A stretch of DNA of 64,000 nt, taken from positions 62,001 through 126,000 of the forward strand of contig NZ_FMTM01000002.1 of assembly GCF_900099775.1 (NCBI RefSeq). The letters are read 5' to 3'. Both the position numbers and the translations under genes were made by a program. A model generated the notes under the pieces. The model searched no databases and was not told the origin of the DNA. It saw nothing but the letters and a program-made list of their open reading frames with translations. Source of the stretch: Rhizobium mongolense subsp. loessense (lineage in GTDB: Bacteria; Pseudomonadota; Alphaproteobacteria; Rhizobiales; Rhizobiaceae). This document shows positions 46,585 to 56,117 of this stretch, piece after piece; position 1 is the first letter of the stretch; every line of letters begins with the position of its first letter.

Positions 46585-48483
46585 ATGGCCGAGGAACTGG
46601 AAACCGAACGTTCCGACGTCCGCGAGGACGGACGCCGTCCGCCGCGGGCGGTGGTCGGCTCGCACCGCATCGAAGAGGAAATGTTCGGAAAGGCCTTCGA
46701 CGGCAACATCGTCAAGCGCATCTGGGCTTTTGTCGAGCCATACCGCAGGCAAGTCATGTGGTCGGTCGTAGCCGTGCTCACCTTCACGGCGATGCAGCTG
46801 TTGATCCCCCTGATCATCCGCTACGCGATCGACCACGGCATGCAGCCGGGCGGGGATCGTTCCGCCCTCCTCTATTCGATCATCGCTTTTGTGATTGCGA
46901 TCTTGATCAATTATGCGGCGAGCTACGCCCAGGAGACCCTGGTCGGCAACGTCGCCGAGGAGGTGCTCTTCGACATCCGCAAGGCAATGTTCTCCCATCT
47001 CCAGCGGGTCTCGCTTTCCTTCATGGACAAGACGGAGGTCGGACGGCTGATGTCGCGTCTTCAGGGCGACGTGAACTCCATGCAGGAGTTTCTCGAGACG
47101 TCAGTGCTTTCCGTCGGCGATATCGCGCTGCTCTTCGGCATCGTTTTCGTGATGCTCTATCTCGACTTCAGGCTTGGCCTGCTGACACTCTCCGTCTTGC
47201 CTGTGCTCTTCATCGTCCGTCTCTTCTGGCTGCCGCTGGCGCGCAAATCCTTCATGGCGGCGCACGAGACGAATTCCGTTGCGGCTGGTGCGCTTGCCGA
47301 GGCAATCCATGGCGTCCGCGCCGTGCAAAGCATGGATCGCCAGGGCGTCAATTTCACGCTCTATGACGACAAGGCGCACGCGAACCTCAAGACGCATCTG
47401 ACCGCCGCCCGCTATGCCCAGGTGATGGTACCGATCGTTGATTCTTTGACCGGCGTGGCAATGGCTCTCGTTATCGTCGTTGGCGGGGCGCGCGTTCTGA
47501 ACCAGGCTCTCGATGTCGGGGTGCTCGTTGCCTTTCTCTTCTACATCCAGCGTTTCTTCGATCCGATCCGCTCGCTGACGCTGCAATATTCCGTCATGCA
47601 GCGCGCCATGGCTTCGGGTCAGAGACTGACGGAGGTTCTCGATGTCCCGGTAGAGATCAAGGATGCACCGAACGCCATGGCGCTTTCGAAAGACATGGAC
47701 GGTTCAGTTGAATTGCGCGATGTCGTCTTCGGTTACAATCCGAGGCACCCGGTGCTGAAGCATGTGAGCTTCAAGGTGAACCCCGGCGAAACAGTCGCCC
47801 TTGTCGGCCCCACCGGCTCGGGCAAATCGAGCTGTATGTCGTTGATCCACCGCTTTTACGACGTGCAGCAGGGCCAGGTACTGGTCGGAGGGCATGATGT
47901 ACGCCAGCTGACGCAGGATTCACTCGGCGATCAGATCGCCATGGTATTGCAGGAACCGTTCCTTTTCACCGGTACCGTCTTTGACAACATTCGCTATCAC
48001 AAGACAGAGGCGACGCGCGAACAGGTGATCGAAGCCGCCAAGGCAGTGGGTGCCCACGACTTCATCATGCGCCTGCCCGAGGGATACGACAGCGTGCTCG
48101 GCGAGCGCGGCGGCAATCTATCGCTCGGCCAGCGGCAGCTGCTCAGTTTCGCTCGTGCGCTGGTTGCCGATGCAAAGATCCTGGTGCTCGATGAAGCGAC
48201 GGCGAATATCGACAGCTACACGGAAATGCTGATCCAGAAAGCGCTGGTTAAACTTCTCGAAAACCGCACCGGCCTCGTCATCGCCCACCGGCTGGCGACG
48301 ATCCGGGAGGCCGACCGTATCATCGTCCTGCAAAATGGAGAGCTTATCGAAAGCGGTAATCACCGGCAGCTGATGACGAACGGCAAACTTTATTCGCGCC
48401 TCTACAATCTGAACTATCCCTCCTTCGACGATATTCCGGAGGAGGTTTTGGAAGAGACGGCCGTCAGCAGTTCGGCGACGTGA
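46585..48483 (+). CDS. ABC exporter half-transporter, catalytic partner
   Basis: Second exporter subunit, 632 residues, with an extra hydrophilic N-terminus of about 45 residues before six helices. Walker A is GPTGSGKSS, Walker B VLVLDEATANID with the catalytic Glu, and the H-loop IAHRL. Its signature is LSLGQRQ rather than LSGGQ. The altered signature faces the altered Walker B of the partner, so the pair should have one active and one degenerate ATP site. The ATG has a GGGGAGG site. The exported substrate is unknown. Confidence 0.88.
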   Translation: MAEELETERSDVREDGRRPPRAVVGSHRIEEEMFGKAFDGNIVKRIWAFVEPYRRQVMWSVVAVLTFTAMQLLIPLIIRYAIDHGMQPGGDRSALLYSIIAFVIAILINYAASYAQETLVGNVAEEVLFDIRKAMFSHLQRVSLSFMDKTEVGRLMSRLQGDVNSMQEFLETSVLSVGDIALLFGIVFVMLYLDFRLGLLTLSVLPVLFIVRLFWLPLARKSFMAAHETNSVAAGALAEAIHGVRAVQSMDRQGVNFTLYDDKAHANLKTHLTAARYAQVMVPIVDSLTGVAMALVIVVGGARVLNQALDVGVLVAFLFYIQRFFDPIRSLTLQYSVMQRAMASGQRLTEVLDVPVEIKDAPNAMALSKDMDGSVELRDVVFGYNPRHPVLKHVSFKVNPGETVALVGPTGSGKSSCMSLIHRFYDVQQGQVLVGGHDVRQLTQDSLGDQIAMVLQEPFLFTGTVFDNIRYHKTEATREQVIEAAKAVGAHDFIMRLPEGYDSVLGERGGNLSLGQRQLLSFARALVADAKILVLDEATANIDSYTEMLIQKALVKLLENRTGLVIAHRLATIREADRIIVLQNGELIESGNHRQLMTNGKLYSRLYNLNYPSFDDIPEEVLEETAVSSSAT

Positions 48484-48493
48484 ACGCAACTGC

Positions 48494-49585
48494 CTAACGA
48501 CGACGCTGCCCGGCAGATCCCGTGTCATATTCTCCGCTTTTGGCGATGATCAGGGAGGGCAGGCTGGCGGCGGTGTTGCGTGCGTGGTCGATGACCTCTT
48601 GCAGATTGGCGGCATGTCGGAAGGATGGCTCCTGTCCGACGCCGGTCCTGACGGCCTCGGCAAACCGCTCGAAGTTCGTCGCAACGGGTTCAACCTCAAC
48701 CCGCCGCCAGATCGCATTGTCGGCATCTGCGCCGGCACAGGTTCTAAGCGTCGCGCCGTTCGGCGTGTCGGTGACTTCGATTGCCCCCCTGTCGCCGTGG
48801 ACCCGCAGCCGCAATTCGTTCAGGTGTCCGGTCGCCCAGCGGCTGGCATGGATGACGCCTAAAGCACCGTTCTGCAGCTCGGCCATCATCACGAAGCTGT
48901 CGTTTGCGTCGAGCTCGTATTCGCCAATCCTGTTACCCGGCGCCTTTTCGAAGGTCTTCAGTTGCGCAGCCGCAGTCTTGATATCGCTTCCAGCCCCGTA
49001 GACCACGAAATCGAGGATATGAATGCCGATGTCGCCGAGAACGCCGTTCGACCCATGCTTGCTCGACAGGCGCCAGAGCCATTGCGGCTGCGTCGTCCAG
49101 TCGCCCCAGGCCTTCGACACGAGCCAGCTCTGAAGGTAGGAAGCCTCGAAATGCCGGATCTGACCGATATCGCCGTTCAGCACCATTTGCCGAGCCTTCT
49201 GCAGCGGAGCGACATTGCGATAGGTGAGGTTTACCATCGTCATCTGCTTCGACCTCTCGGCGGCGTCGGCCATTTCTGCAGCCTGGGCGAAATTCTCAGC
49301 CAGCGGCTTTTCGCAAAAGACATGTTTTCCGGCCGCAAGCAGGGCCAAGGTCGTGGCATAGTGCACGCGGTCCGGCGTGACATTGGTCGCTGCGTCGAAT
49401 TCGCCCCAGGCAAGCGCTTCCTCCAGTGAGTTGAAGGTGAGCGGAATATTGTGCCGGGCGGCAAAGGCACGCAGGCGCACATCATCACTATCGACCGCCG
49501 CGACGATCTCAACGCCTGCGATCTCTGAGAAACTCGTGGCATGGGCGTTCGCCCACCAGCCGGTGCCAAGTATGATCAGCTTCAT
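48494..49585 (-). CDS. Gfo/Idh/MocA oxidoreductase, ThuB paralogue
   Basis: NAD(P)-dependent oxidoreductase of 363 residues. The Rossmann loop is IILGTGWWANAHA and the substrate-side motif is GKHVFCEKPLAEN with the catalytic-type EKP. It closely matches the adjacent thuB along its whole length (shared DAATNVTPDR, MVNLTYRNVAPLQ, ASYLQSWLVS, RWATGHLNEL). It sits as last gene of the thu cluster, 145 bases after thuB, with its own GGAGG ribosome site. It may oxidise a different sugar or the other ring of the disaccharide. Confidence 0.85.
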   Translation of the reverse strand: MKLIILGTGWWANAHATSFSEIAGVEIVAAVDSDDVRLRAFAARHNIPLTFNSLEEALAWGEFDAATNVTPDRVHYATTLALLAAGKHVFCEKPLAENFAQAAEMADAAERSKQMTMVNLTYRNVAPLQKARQMVLNGDIGQIRHFEASYLQSWLVSKAWGDWTTQPQWLWRLSSKHGSNGVLGDIGIHILDFVVYGAGSDIKTAAAQLKTFEKAPGNRIGEYELDANDSFVMMAELQNGALGVIHASRWATGHLNELRLRVHGDRGAIEVTDTPNGATLRTCAGADADNAIWRRVEVEPVATNFERFAEAVRTGVGQEPSFRHAANLQEVIDHARNTAASLPSLIIAKSGEYDTGSAGQRRR

Positions 49586-49682
49586 TGTCGCCTCCTTATG
49601 CTTGCACCCGACCAGACGGGCACATGGGCGTCTGCGCCCGGCCTTCGGTCATACTTCATCAGGGCGGGACTTCAACATCGAG

Positions 49683-49711
49683 CCATGCGGCCCTTTGAAC
49701 AGGCCGCATGG
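49683..49711. other. Ten-base-pair hairpin between thuB and its paralogue
   Basis: CCATGCGGCC (49683-49692) pairs perfectly with GGCCGCATGG (49702-49711) across a nine-base loop. No T-run follows in either direction, so it is more likely to act in mRNA processing or stability than as a simple terminator. Confidence 0.45.
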
Positions 49712-49730
49712 GGCTTCGTGCGGCAAGCGC

Positions 49731-50846
49731 TTAAACCGCGATCGGCAGCACCTCCACGTTGCCGGCGCCTTCCGGTCCGGGCGTCATGCCGGCCTCCTCC
49801 GACAGCAGATTGAGCTCGCGGCGCTCCTTTTCCGAGACGATCGCGAGATCGATGACCTTCTGCAGGTTGGCGGCATGACGGAAGTTCGGATCAAGCTGCT
49901 TGCCGGTCGCGACCGCTTCGACAAAGCGCTGGTAGTTGGTCGGAACCGGCGCAACATCGATATCGGCCCAGGTCGCCGTCTCGATGTTCTCACCAAAGCA
50001 GCCGCGCAGCTGCGAACCGTTCGGCCGGTGAATGACCTCGAGGCTGCCCCGTTCGCCGTAGATGCGAAGCTTCAGCTCATTGAGATGACCCGTCGCCCAG
50101 CGGGTCGCGTGAATGACGCCGAGCGCACCATTGGCGAAGTCGACAGACATCGTGAAGCTGTCGTTGGCATCGAGCAGATACTCGCCGATCTGGCCGCCCG
50201 GCGCCTTGTTGAAGGTTTTGAGCCGCGCAAAGACGTGGTCGATATCGGTTGCCGCGCCATAGGCGGCGAAGTCGAGGATATGGATGCCGACATCACCAAG
50301 CACACCGTTCGAGCCGTGACCGGTCGAAAGCCGCCAGAGCCAGCGTGATTCCGTGCGCCAATCCCCCCAGGCCCGAGACACCAGCCAGCTCTGCAGATAG
50401 GATGCTTCGACATGCTTGATCGTACCGAGTTCACCGGCGAGCACCATCTCGCGAGCCCGCTGCAGCGGCGCGACGTTGCGATAGGTGAGGTTGACCATAT
50501 TGATCACTCCGGCCGTTTCCGCGGCAGTCGTCATCTCCAAAGCGTCAGTGTAGTTTTCGGCCAGCGGCTTTTCGCAGAAGACGTGCTTGCCGGCGGCAAT
50601 CAGCGCCATCGTCGTCGGATGATGGATTCGGTCTGGCGTTACATTGGTGGCCGCATCGAAATCTCCCCAGGCGATTGCTTCCTCAAGCGCGAGGAAACGT
50701 TTCTCAATGCCGAAATGATCGGAAAATTCGGCAAGGCGTGTCGGATCAGTGTCGACAGCGCCGACGACCTCGACGCCGTCGATCAATTTGAAATGACTGA
50801 CCTGGCTCTTTGCCATCGAGCCCGTACCAAGAACAAGAAGTCTCAT
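49731..50846 (-). CDS. thuB: Trehalose utilisation oxidoreductase ThuB
   Basis: Gfo/Idh/MocA-family dehydrogenase of 371 residues. The start at 50846 begins MRLLVLGTGSMAKSQ directly after a GAGG site; the open frame upstream is a shadow of thuA. Motifs are LVLGTGSMAK (cofactor) and GKHVFCEKPLAEN (EKP). In Sinorhizobium meliloti ThuA and ThuB act together on trehalose and related disaccharides, giving 3-keto sugars. Gene order here (thuE-F-G-K-A-B with divergent thuR) matches that locus, which is the main basis for the name. Confidence 0.88.
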   Translation of the reverse strand: MRLLVLGTGSMAKSQVSHFKLIDGVEVVGAVDTDPTRLAEFSDHFGIEKRFLALEEAIAWGDFDAATNVTPDRIHHPTTMALIAAGKHVFCEKPLAENYTDALEMTTAAETAGVINMVNLTYRNVAPLQRAREMVLAGELGTIKHVEASYLQSWLVSRAWGDWRTESRWLWRLSTGHGSNGVLGDVGIHILDFAAYGAATDIDHVFARLKTFNKAPGGQIGEYLLDANDSFTMSVDFANGALGVIHATRWATGHLNELKLRIYGERGSLEVIHRPNGSQLRGCFGENIETATWADIDVAPVPTNYQRFVEAVATGKQLDPNFRHAANLQKVIDLAIVSEKERRELNLLSEEAGMTPGPEGAGNVEVLPIAV

Positions 50847-50856
50847 CCTCGCCCCC

Positions 50857-51642
50857 TCAGCGATAACCGGCTTCGCCGGCCTGGTGCAATTTCGGGCCGC
50901 GCTCCACAATCGGTTCGTGCGCCTTCTCCACCGGAACGTTCGGGGCATCTGTGATGGTCTTAAGGTCGCCCTGCGGGTTATGGGCCCATTTGACAGCGTT
51001 GATGAGCACCTTGCGGATATTGGGGTCGTGATAGGTTGGATAGGTCTCGTGACCGGGGCGGAAATAGAAGATGTTGCCCGCCCCACGCCGCCAGGTCATT
51101 CCGGACCGGAACACCTCACCGCCCTGGAACCAAGAGATGAACACTGTTTCCAGCGGCTCGGGAACCGAAAACTGTTCGCCGTACATCTCCTCGTTTTCAA
51201 GGACGAAGTTCTCGTCGAGGCCAGCAGCGATCGGATGGCGCGGATTGATGGTCCACAGCCGCTCGCGTTCGCCTGCCTCACGCCATTTCAGCGCGCAGGG
51301 TGTTCCCATCAGCCGCTTGAAGATCTTGGAAAAATGCCCGGAATGAAGCACCAGCAGGCCCATGCCTTCCCAGACCCGCTTGGCGACGCGTTCAACCACT
51401 TCGTCGGAGACTGCGCCATGATCCTTGTGGCCCCACCAGGTGAGGACATCGGTTTCGGCAAGCCGCGCTTCCGACAGGCCGTGCTCCGGCTCCTGCAGCG
51501 TCGCGGTCGTCGCCCTGATTGCCGGGTCGCTGTTTAGCGCAGCGGCAATCGTGGTGTGCATGCCTTCGGGATAAATTTCCCTGACGACGGTATTGGTGTT
51601 CTCATGGATGTTTTCACCCCAGACAATGGTGCGGATAGGCAC
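50857..51642 (-). CDS. thuA: Trehalose utilisation protein ThuA
   Basis: ThuA-family protein of 261 residues with a class I glutamine-amidotransferase-like fold. The start is a GTG at 51642 with AAGGAG eight bases upstream. Family marks are [27 protein letters not shown] (about residues 65-76), the LLVLHSGH strand and [14 protein letters not shown] near residue 210. It works with ThuB in oxidation of trehalose, maltose or sucrose. It lies 10 bases before thuB and 65 bases after thuK. Confidence 0.9.
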   Translation of the reverse strand: MPIRTIVWGENIHENTNTVVREIYPEGMHTTIAAALNSDPAIRATTATLQEPEHGLSEARLAETDVLTWWGHKDHGAVSDEVVERVAKRVWEGMGLLVLHSGHFSKIFKRLMGTPCALKWREAGERERLWTINPRHPIAAGLDENFVLENEEMYGEQFSVPEPLETVFISWFQGGEVFRSGMTWRRGAGNIFYFRPGHETYPTYHDPNIRKVLINAVKWAHNPQGDLKTITDAPNVPVEKAHEPIVERGPKLHQAGEAGYR

Positions 51643-51707
51643 GGTCGTTACTCCTTGCGATATGAAGAGGACCGAGCCTGGGAGGTGGATCGATCCTTGG
51701 TGGATAA

Positions 51708-52733
51708 TCAGGCAGCGCGCATGGATGCCTTCGCAAGCGCGCGGCCAGATTGGTCAAAACGGTGTATGTGGCCGGCAACTGGCGCAACGCCGAGCTTCTG
51801 GCCCGGCTCATGGCCGGAAACGCCGGTCTCACGTACGATCAGCGGCTCAGCTGCACCGATGTCCAGATAGACAAAGCTGTCGGAGCCGAGGATCTCCGAA
51901 TGAATGACGGTTCCGCTCCAGACTGCCGCTTGCGGAGTGATCCGGATATGCTCTGCACGCACGCCGATCGTATGGGTATTGAACGGCTGCGCCAGGCCGC
52001 CGGACAGGAAATTCATCTTCGGCGAGCCAATGAAGCCGGCAACGAAGATTGAGTTCGGGCTCTCGTAGAGCTCAAGCGGCGTGCCGATCTGCTCGACAAC
52101 GCCGTCCCTCAGCACGCAGATACGGTCGGCAAGCGTCATGGCCTCAACCTGATCGTGCGTCACATAGATCATCGTCGTGTTGTGCATGCTGCGGTGCAGC
52201 TTGGCAATCTCCAGCCTTGTCGCCACGCGCAAGGCGGCATCGAGGTTCGACAGCGGCTCATCGAAGAGGAAAACCTTGGGATCGCGAACGATCGCCCGGC
52301 CGATCGCGACCCGCTGACGCTGCCCGCCCGATAGCTGACGCGGCAGACGGTCCAGATAGGGCGATAGCTGCAGCATGCCGGCGGCTTGCTCGACCCTTTG
52401 CCGGCATTCATCCTTCGTCCGTCCCGCAAGCTTCATGCCGAAGGCCATATTGTCGAAAACCGTCATATGGGGATAGAGCGCATAGGATTGGAACACCATG
52501 GCGATCCCTCGCTTCGACGGCGCACGCTGGTTTACCACCTCGTCGTCGAAGGCGAGCGTGCCCGACGTAATGTCCTCGAGGCCCGAGATGAGGCGCAGCA
52601 GCGTTGATTTGCCGCATCCGGAGGGGCCGACGAAGACCATGAACTCGCCGCGGCGGATGTCCATCGTAACACCCTTGATGACCTCGAAGGCGCCGAAACT
52701 CTTGCGGATATTGTCTAGGCGGATCTGTGCCAT
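51708..52733 (-). CDS. thuK: Trehalose/maltose ABC transporter ATP-binding protein
   Basis: MalK/UgpC-type ATPase of 341 residues. Walker A is GPSGCGKST, signature LSGGQRQR, Walker [13 protein letters not shown] and the H-loop is VTHDQ. The C-terminal OB-fold regulatory domain starts near residue 235 ([10 protein letters not shown]), as in CUT1 sugar importers. It energises ThuF and ThuG. The ATG follows GAGGGAG. Confidence 0.92.
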   Translation of the reverse strand: MAQIRLDNIRKSFGAFEVIKGVTMDIRRGEFMVFVGPSGCGKSTLLRLISGLEDITSGTLAFDDEVVNQRAPSKRGIAMVFQSYALYPHMTVFDNMAFGMKLAGRTKDECRQRVEQAAGMLQLSPYLDRLPRQLSGGQRQRVAIGRAIVRDPKVFLFDEPLSNLDAALRVATRLEIAKLHRSMHNTTMIYVTHDQVEAMTLADRICVLRDGVVEQIGTPLELYESPNSIFVAGFIGSPKMNFLSGGLAQPFNTHTIGVRAEHIRITPQAAVWSGTVIHSEILGSDSFVYLDIGAAEPLIVRETGVSGHEPGQKLGVAPVAGHIHRFDQSGRALAKASMRAA

Positions 52734-52745
52734 TGGTCTACTCCC

Positions 52746-53576
52746 TCAGCCCTTAACGCCGCCGGCGGTCAGTCCCGAGATGATCCGGCGCTGGAATATC
52801 AAGACGAGAACAACAACCGGCACGGTGACAATGACCGACGCCGCCATGATGTTGCCCCAAGGAATTTCAAACTGGCTGCCGCCCGAAAGCAGGGCAATGG
52901 CAACCGGCACGGTCCGCTGCGCATTCGATGATGTGAATGTTAGCGCGAAGAGGAATTCGTTCCAAGCGGTGATGAAGGCAAGCAGGCCGGTTGTTACAAG
53001 CGCCGGCCACATGAGCGGCATGAAGACCCGGGTGATGATGACCCATGGTGAAGCGCCGTCGACGATCGCGGCCTCCTCGATCTCGATCGGCAGGTCGCGC
53101 ATGAAGGTCGTCAGTACCCACACGGTGAACGGCAGTGTGAAGATCATGTAAGAAAAGATCAGCGCGAAAGGCGTGTTGAAGATGCCGATCCACCGAATGA
53201 GCTCGAAAAGGCCTGCAAGGACGGCGATCTGCGGGAACATCGACACTGAAAGGATCGTCAGCATCAGCAGCGCCCGGCCGCGGAAATTCACGCGCGCCAA
53301 GGCGAAAGATGCGGTGATTGAAAGCAGCAGCGACGCGGCAACCACGATCAACGCAACCATTATGGAATTTCCAAGGCTGCGGACAAAGCCGCCCTGGTTC
53401 ATCACCGATGTGTAATTTCCGAATGAAATCGAACTCGGCCAGTAGTTGACTTCGAAAAGCGCGGTGCCGGTTTTGAGGCTCGTGAGGATCGCGTAGTAGA
53501 AAGGAAAAACGGCAACAAGGACGATCACCGCGACGAGCAGGTAGAAGAGCGTGTTCTTCGTGATCTGCAAGAGCAT
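52746..53576 (-). CDS. thuG: Trehalose/maltose ABC transporter permease (MalG family)
   Basis: CUT1 permease of 276 residues with six helices. The ATG at 53576 overlaps the thuF stop by one base (TGATG) and has GGGGAGG upstream. The coupling segment EEAAIVDGASPW lies near residue 185 (EAA motif), and PVAIALLSGGSQ near residue 240 is typical of MalG-like proteins. Confidence 0.92.
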   Translation of the reverse strand: MLLQITKNTLFYLLVAVIVLVAVFPFYYAILTSLKTGTALFEVNYWPSSISFGNYTSVMNQGGFVRSLGNSIMVALIVVAASLLLSITASFALARVNFRGRALLMLTILSVSMFPQIAVLAGLFELIRWIGIFNTPFALIFSYMIFTLPFTVWVLTTFMRDLPIEIEEAAIVDGASPWVIITRVFMPLMWPALVTTGLLAFITAWNEFLFALTFTSSNAQRTVPVAIALLSGGSQFEIPWGNIMAASVIVTVPVVVLVLIFQRRIISGLTAGGVKG

Positions 53577-54562
53577 CAACGGTCCTCCCCACCGAGTTTG
53601 ACGCGCCCGAACCAGATGTAAAGTACGGTGACGGACGCAATGATGAGGAAGAGAACTGTCGAAGCAGTTGCGCCATAGGCGAACTTGTCAAAGTCGAACA
53701 GATTCTCACGCGCCATGACCGACATGGTCTTGGTCTGGGCATTGTTGGGCGTCAGCACATAAATCAGATCAAAGATGCGCATCGCATCCAGCATCCGGAA
53801 GATCACGGCGACCATAATGGCAGGCCGGATCAGTGGCAGCGTCAGCCGCCAGAAGACCTTGACTGGATTGACGCCGTCGATTCTGGCAGCCTCATAGATA
53901 TCCGCCGGCACCATCTGCAGTCCGGCAAGGATCAGAAGCGCCATGAAGGGCGTCGTCTTCCAGACGTCGACGATCAGAACCGCAATCATTGCCGTTTCCG
54001 GATTGGCAGTCCAGGCGATCTTTTCGCCGATGAGACCGACGCCAAGGAGGATATCGTTCAAAATGCCAAACTGGTCGTTGAGCATCCAGGCCCACATTTT
54101 TGCCGAAACGATCGTCGGAATTGCCCAGGGAATAAGGATTGCAGCGCGCACAATCCCGCGCCCGGCAAACTGTGCGTTCAGGACCAGCGCAACAATAAGG
54201 CCAAGCGTGGTCTCGATCATGACCGAGACCACCGTGAATTTGGCGGTGTTCCAAACGGCGCTCCACCAGACGGGATCGGCAAGCAGCCCACGATAGATGG
54301 TTCGCCCGCTCTTCAGCGTGACCCAAGACAGATAATTGCCGAAACCGATGAACTGCGCGTTGCCAAGATCGGTCAGCGACGCATTCGTGAAGCTGAAATA
54401 AATTGTTCTGAACAGCGGCCACCCGGCCACCACTGCCAATATAAAAAGCGTCGGCGCCAGAAACAGCCAGGCCGATCTGACACGCTCGGAGCGCAATTCG
54501 CTCGCCGACCTCAAAGCGGAGGCTCGCGGTTTGAGCGCTTGTGAAACTGCGATTTCGCTCAT
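53576..54562 (-). CDS. thuF: Trehalose/maltose ABC transporter permease (MalF family)
   Basis: CUT1 permease of 328 residues. A hydrophilic N-terminus of about 30 residues precedes six helices. The EAA coupling motif reads YEAARIDGVNPVKVF near residue 227. It lies downstream of thuE, separated by a strong hairpin, and its stop is coupled to thuG. No strong ribosome site precedes the ATG. Confidence 0.92.
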   Translation of the reverse strand: MSEIAVSQALKPRASALRSASELRSERVRSAWLFLAPTLFILAVVAGWPLFRTIYFSFTNASLTDLGNAQFIGFGNYLSWVTLKSGRTIYRGLLADPVWWSAVWNTAKFTVVSVMIETTLGLIVALVLNAQFAGRGIVRAAILIPWAIPTIVSAKMWAWMLNDQFGILNDILLGVGLIGEKIAWTANPETAMIAVLIVDVWKTTPFMALLILAGLQMVPADIYEAARIDGVNPVKVFWRLTLPLIRPAIMVAVIFRMLDAMRIFDLIYVLTPNNAQTKTMSVMARENLFDFDKFAYGATASTVLFLIIASVTVLYIWFGRVKLGGEDR

Positions 54563-54595
54563 GGAAAGGCTATCCGTGCTTGAGACACCTGCAGA

Positions 54596-54627
54596 CGGGA
54601 CCGGCGGCTTGCCGGCCGCCGGTCCCG
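54596..54627 (-). other. Thirteen-base-pair hairpin between thuE and thuF
   Basis: CGGGACCGGCGGC (54596-54608) pairs perfectly with GCCGCCGGTCCCG (54615-54627) around a six-base loop. It begins four bases after the thuE stop in transcript direction, and no T-run follows. In sugar ABC operons such hairpins commonly protect the upstream binding-protein mRNA from 3' decay, raising its level over the permeases. Confidence 0.65.
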
Positions 54628-54631
54628 CTCA

Positions 54632-55897
54632 TCACCAGCTATCGCCCTTAAGGGTCGTCAGGTCGGCCTCGAGAAGCTCAAGGTTCTCGGCCGCGGTCCC
54701 GTTGCCGGACAGCGTGTTGTGTACTGCCGTCCAAAACTTCGATGACACTTCGTTGTACTTCACCTTGGCTGTCGCCGAAGGACGCGGCACGGCATCCTGG
54801 AAGATCGGCTTCCACTCCGGCATGAAAGGCTGCGCGGCAGCGACATCCTTATCGTCGTAAAGCGCCACCAGGGTTGGCAGATTGGAAAGTTCGATGGCAC
54901 GTGCCTTTTGAACGTCTTTCGACGCCAGAAACTTGACGAGCTCAATGGCCGCCTGCTGCTCGTCGGAATACTTCGAAACTGCGAGATTCCAGCCGCCGAG
55001 TGCTGAAGACGGCTTGTCGCCGACCGCGGCGACGGGAAGCGTCGTTACGTCGAACTTGCCCTTCACCGCGCTATCAGCGCCATTGCCGAGCGAGTAGGCA
55101 TAGGGCCAGTTACGCATGAAGACGGCATTTCCGGTCTGCCAGACGCCGCGTGATTCCTCCTCCTGATAGGCGAGCACGCCAGGCGGGGAAATCGTGCCGA
55201 CCCAATCCTTCGCACGGTCGATTGCGGCGGCTGCTTTTTCATTGTTGATCGAGATCGTTCCGTCCGGCTCCACGATCTGGCCGCCGCCGGAGGATTTCAC
55301 CCATTCCAGCGCATTGCAGGTGAGGCCTTCATAGGAATTCCCCTGGAAGACGAAGCCCCACATGTCCTTTTGGCCGGCCGCGCGTTCCTTCTCCTGGATC
55401 TCCTTGGCGGTCTCGGCAAGCTCGTCCCAGGTCTTCGGCGGCTGCTTGCCGTATTTCTCAAGCAGGTCCTTGCGATAATAGAGCGCCGGCGCATCGGTAT
55501 ACATCGGCAACGCCACGAGACGATCGTTGACCGTCTGTGATGCGATGATCGAAGGAAAGAACTGCTCGACGACGTCTTTGGCAGCCTCCTTCAGGTCCAC
55601 GAACTGATCGGCAAGCTGCGGCGCCCAGATAACGTCGGTCTGGTAGACATCGACGTCCTTGTTGCCGGCGGCAAGCCAAAGACGGTACTGCGAGAACTGC
55701 TCAGAACTCGACGACGGCATGCTCACGATATTGACCTTGTGGCCCGTCTTTTCTTCGAAGACGGCAAACTGCTTGCGGAAGAACTCGAGGTTATTGCCCG
55801 TCGAACTCGCCGCGAAGGAAAGCTCGGCTGCAGCCGCAAGATTCAAGGTACAAATCATGCTCACCGCCGAAACGGCGGCCATCAAACGATATTTCAT
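54632..55897 (-). CDS. thuE: Trehalose/maltose ABC transporter substrate-binding protein
   Basis: Periplasmic CUT1 binding protein of 421 residues. The ATG at 55897 has a GGAGG site and opens a Sec signal peptide of about 24 residues (LNLAAAAELSF). The family 1 region DVYQTDVIWAPQLADQFVDL lies near residue 85. It is the promoter-proximal gene of the leftward thu operon, and one probable ThuR operator lies 28 bases upstream of its start codon. Confidence 0.92.
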   Translation of the reverse strand: MKYRLMAAVSAVSMICTLNLAAAAELSFAASSTGNNLEFFRKQFAVFEEKTGHKVNIVSMPSSSSEQFSQYRLWLAAGNKDVDVYQTDVIWAPQLADQFVDLKEAAKDVVEQFFPSIIASQTVNDRLVALPMYTDAPALYYRKDLLEKYGKQPPKTWDELAETAKEIQEKERAAGQKDMWGFVFQGNSYEGLTCNALEWVKSSGGGQIVEPDGTISINNEKAAAAIDRAKDWVGTISPPGVLAYQEEESRGVWQTGNAVFMRNWPYAYSLGNGADSAVKGKFDVTTLPVAAVGDKPSSALGGWNLAVSKYSDEQQAAIELVKFLASKDVQKARAIELSNLPTLVALYDDKDVAAAQPFMPEWKPIFQDAVPRPSATAKVKYNEVSSKFWTAVHNTLSGNGTAAENLELLEADLTTLKGDSW

Positions 55898-55924
55898 GTC
55901 ATCCTCCCATTGGCACACGAAAAA

Positions 55925-55940
55925 TTGAAATCGATTTGGC
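55925..55940. promoter_or_regulatory. Probable ThuR operator 1
   Basis: TTGAAATCGATTTGGC is a LacI-family site with a perfect AAATCGATTT core and a central CG. It lies 28 bases upstream of the thuE start codon, where a bound repressor would block transcription. Confidence 0.6.
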
Positions 55941-56101
55941 TAGACGGAACATTGCAAAAGTTTTTTCAACCGTCAAGAGCGTGCATCTCAGAGATTCACA
56001 ACGTCGCCAAGTTTCAATTTTCGTGTTTTATATCAAATATTTACACTGGTAAACTAGATGATCAGAGCAATTGTTCGTTTCTATTAATTGCTTGCAAGTA
56101 A

Positions 56102-56117
56102 TTGAAAACGATTTCAA
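56102..56117. promoter_or_regulatory. Probable ThuR operator 2
   Basis: TTGAAAACGATTTCAA is symmetric except for one position pair and matches operator 1 at 13 of 16 bases. It lies 84 bases upstream of the thuR start and could serve autoregulation. Confidence 0.6.
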
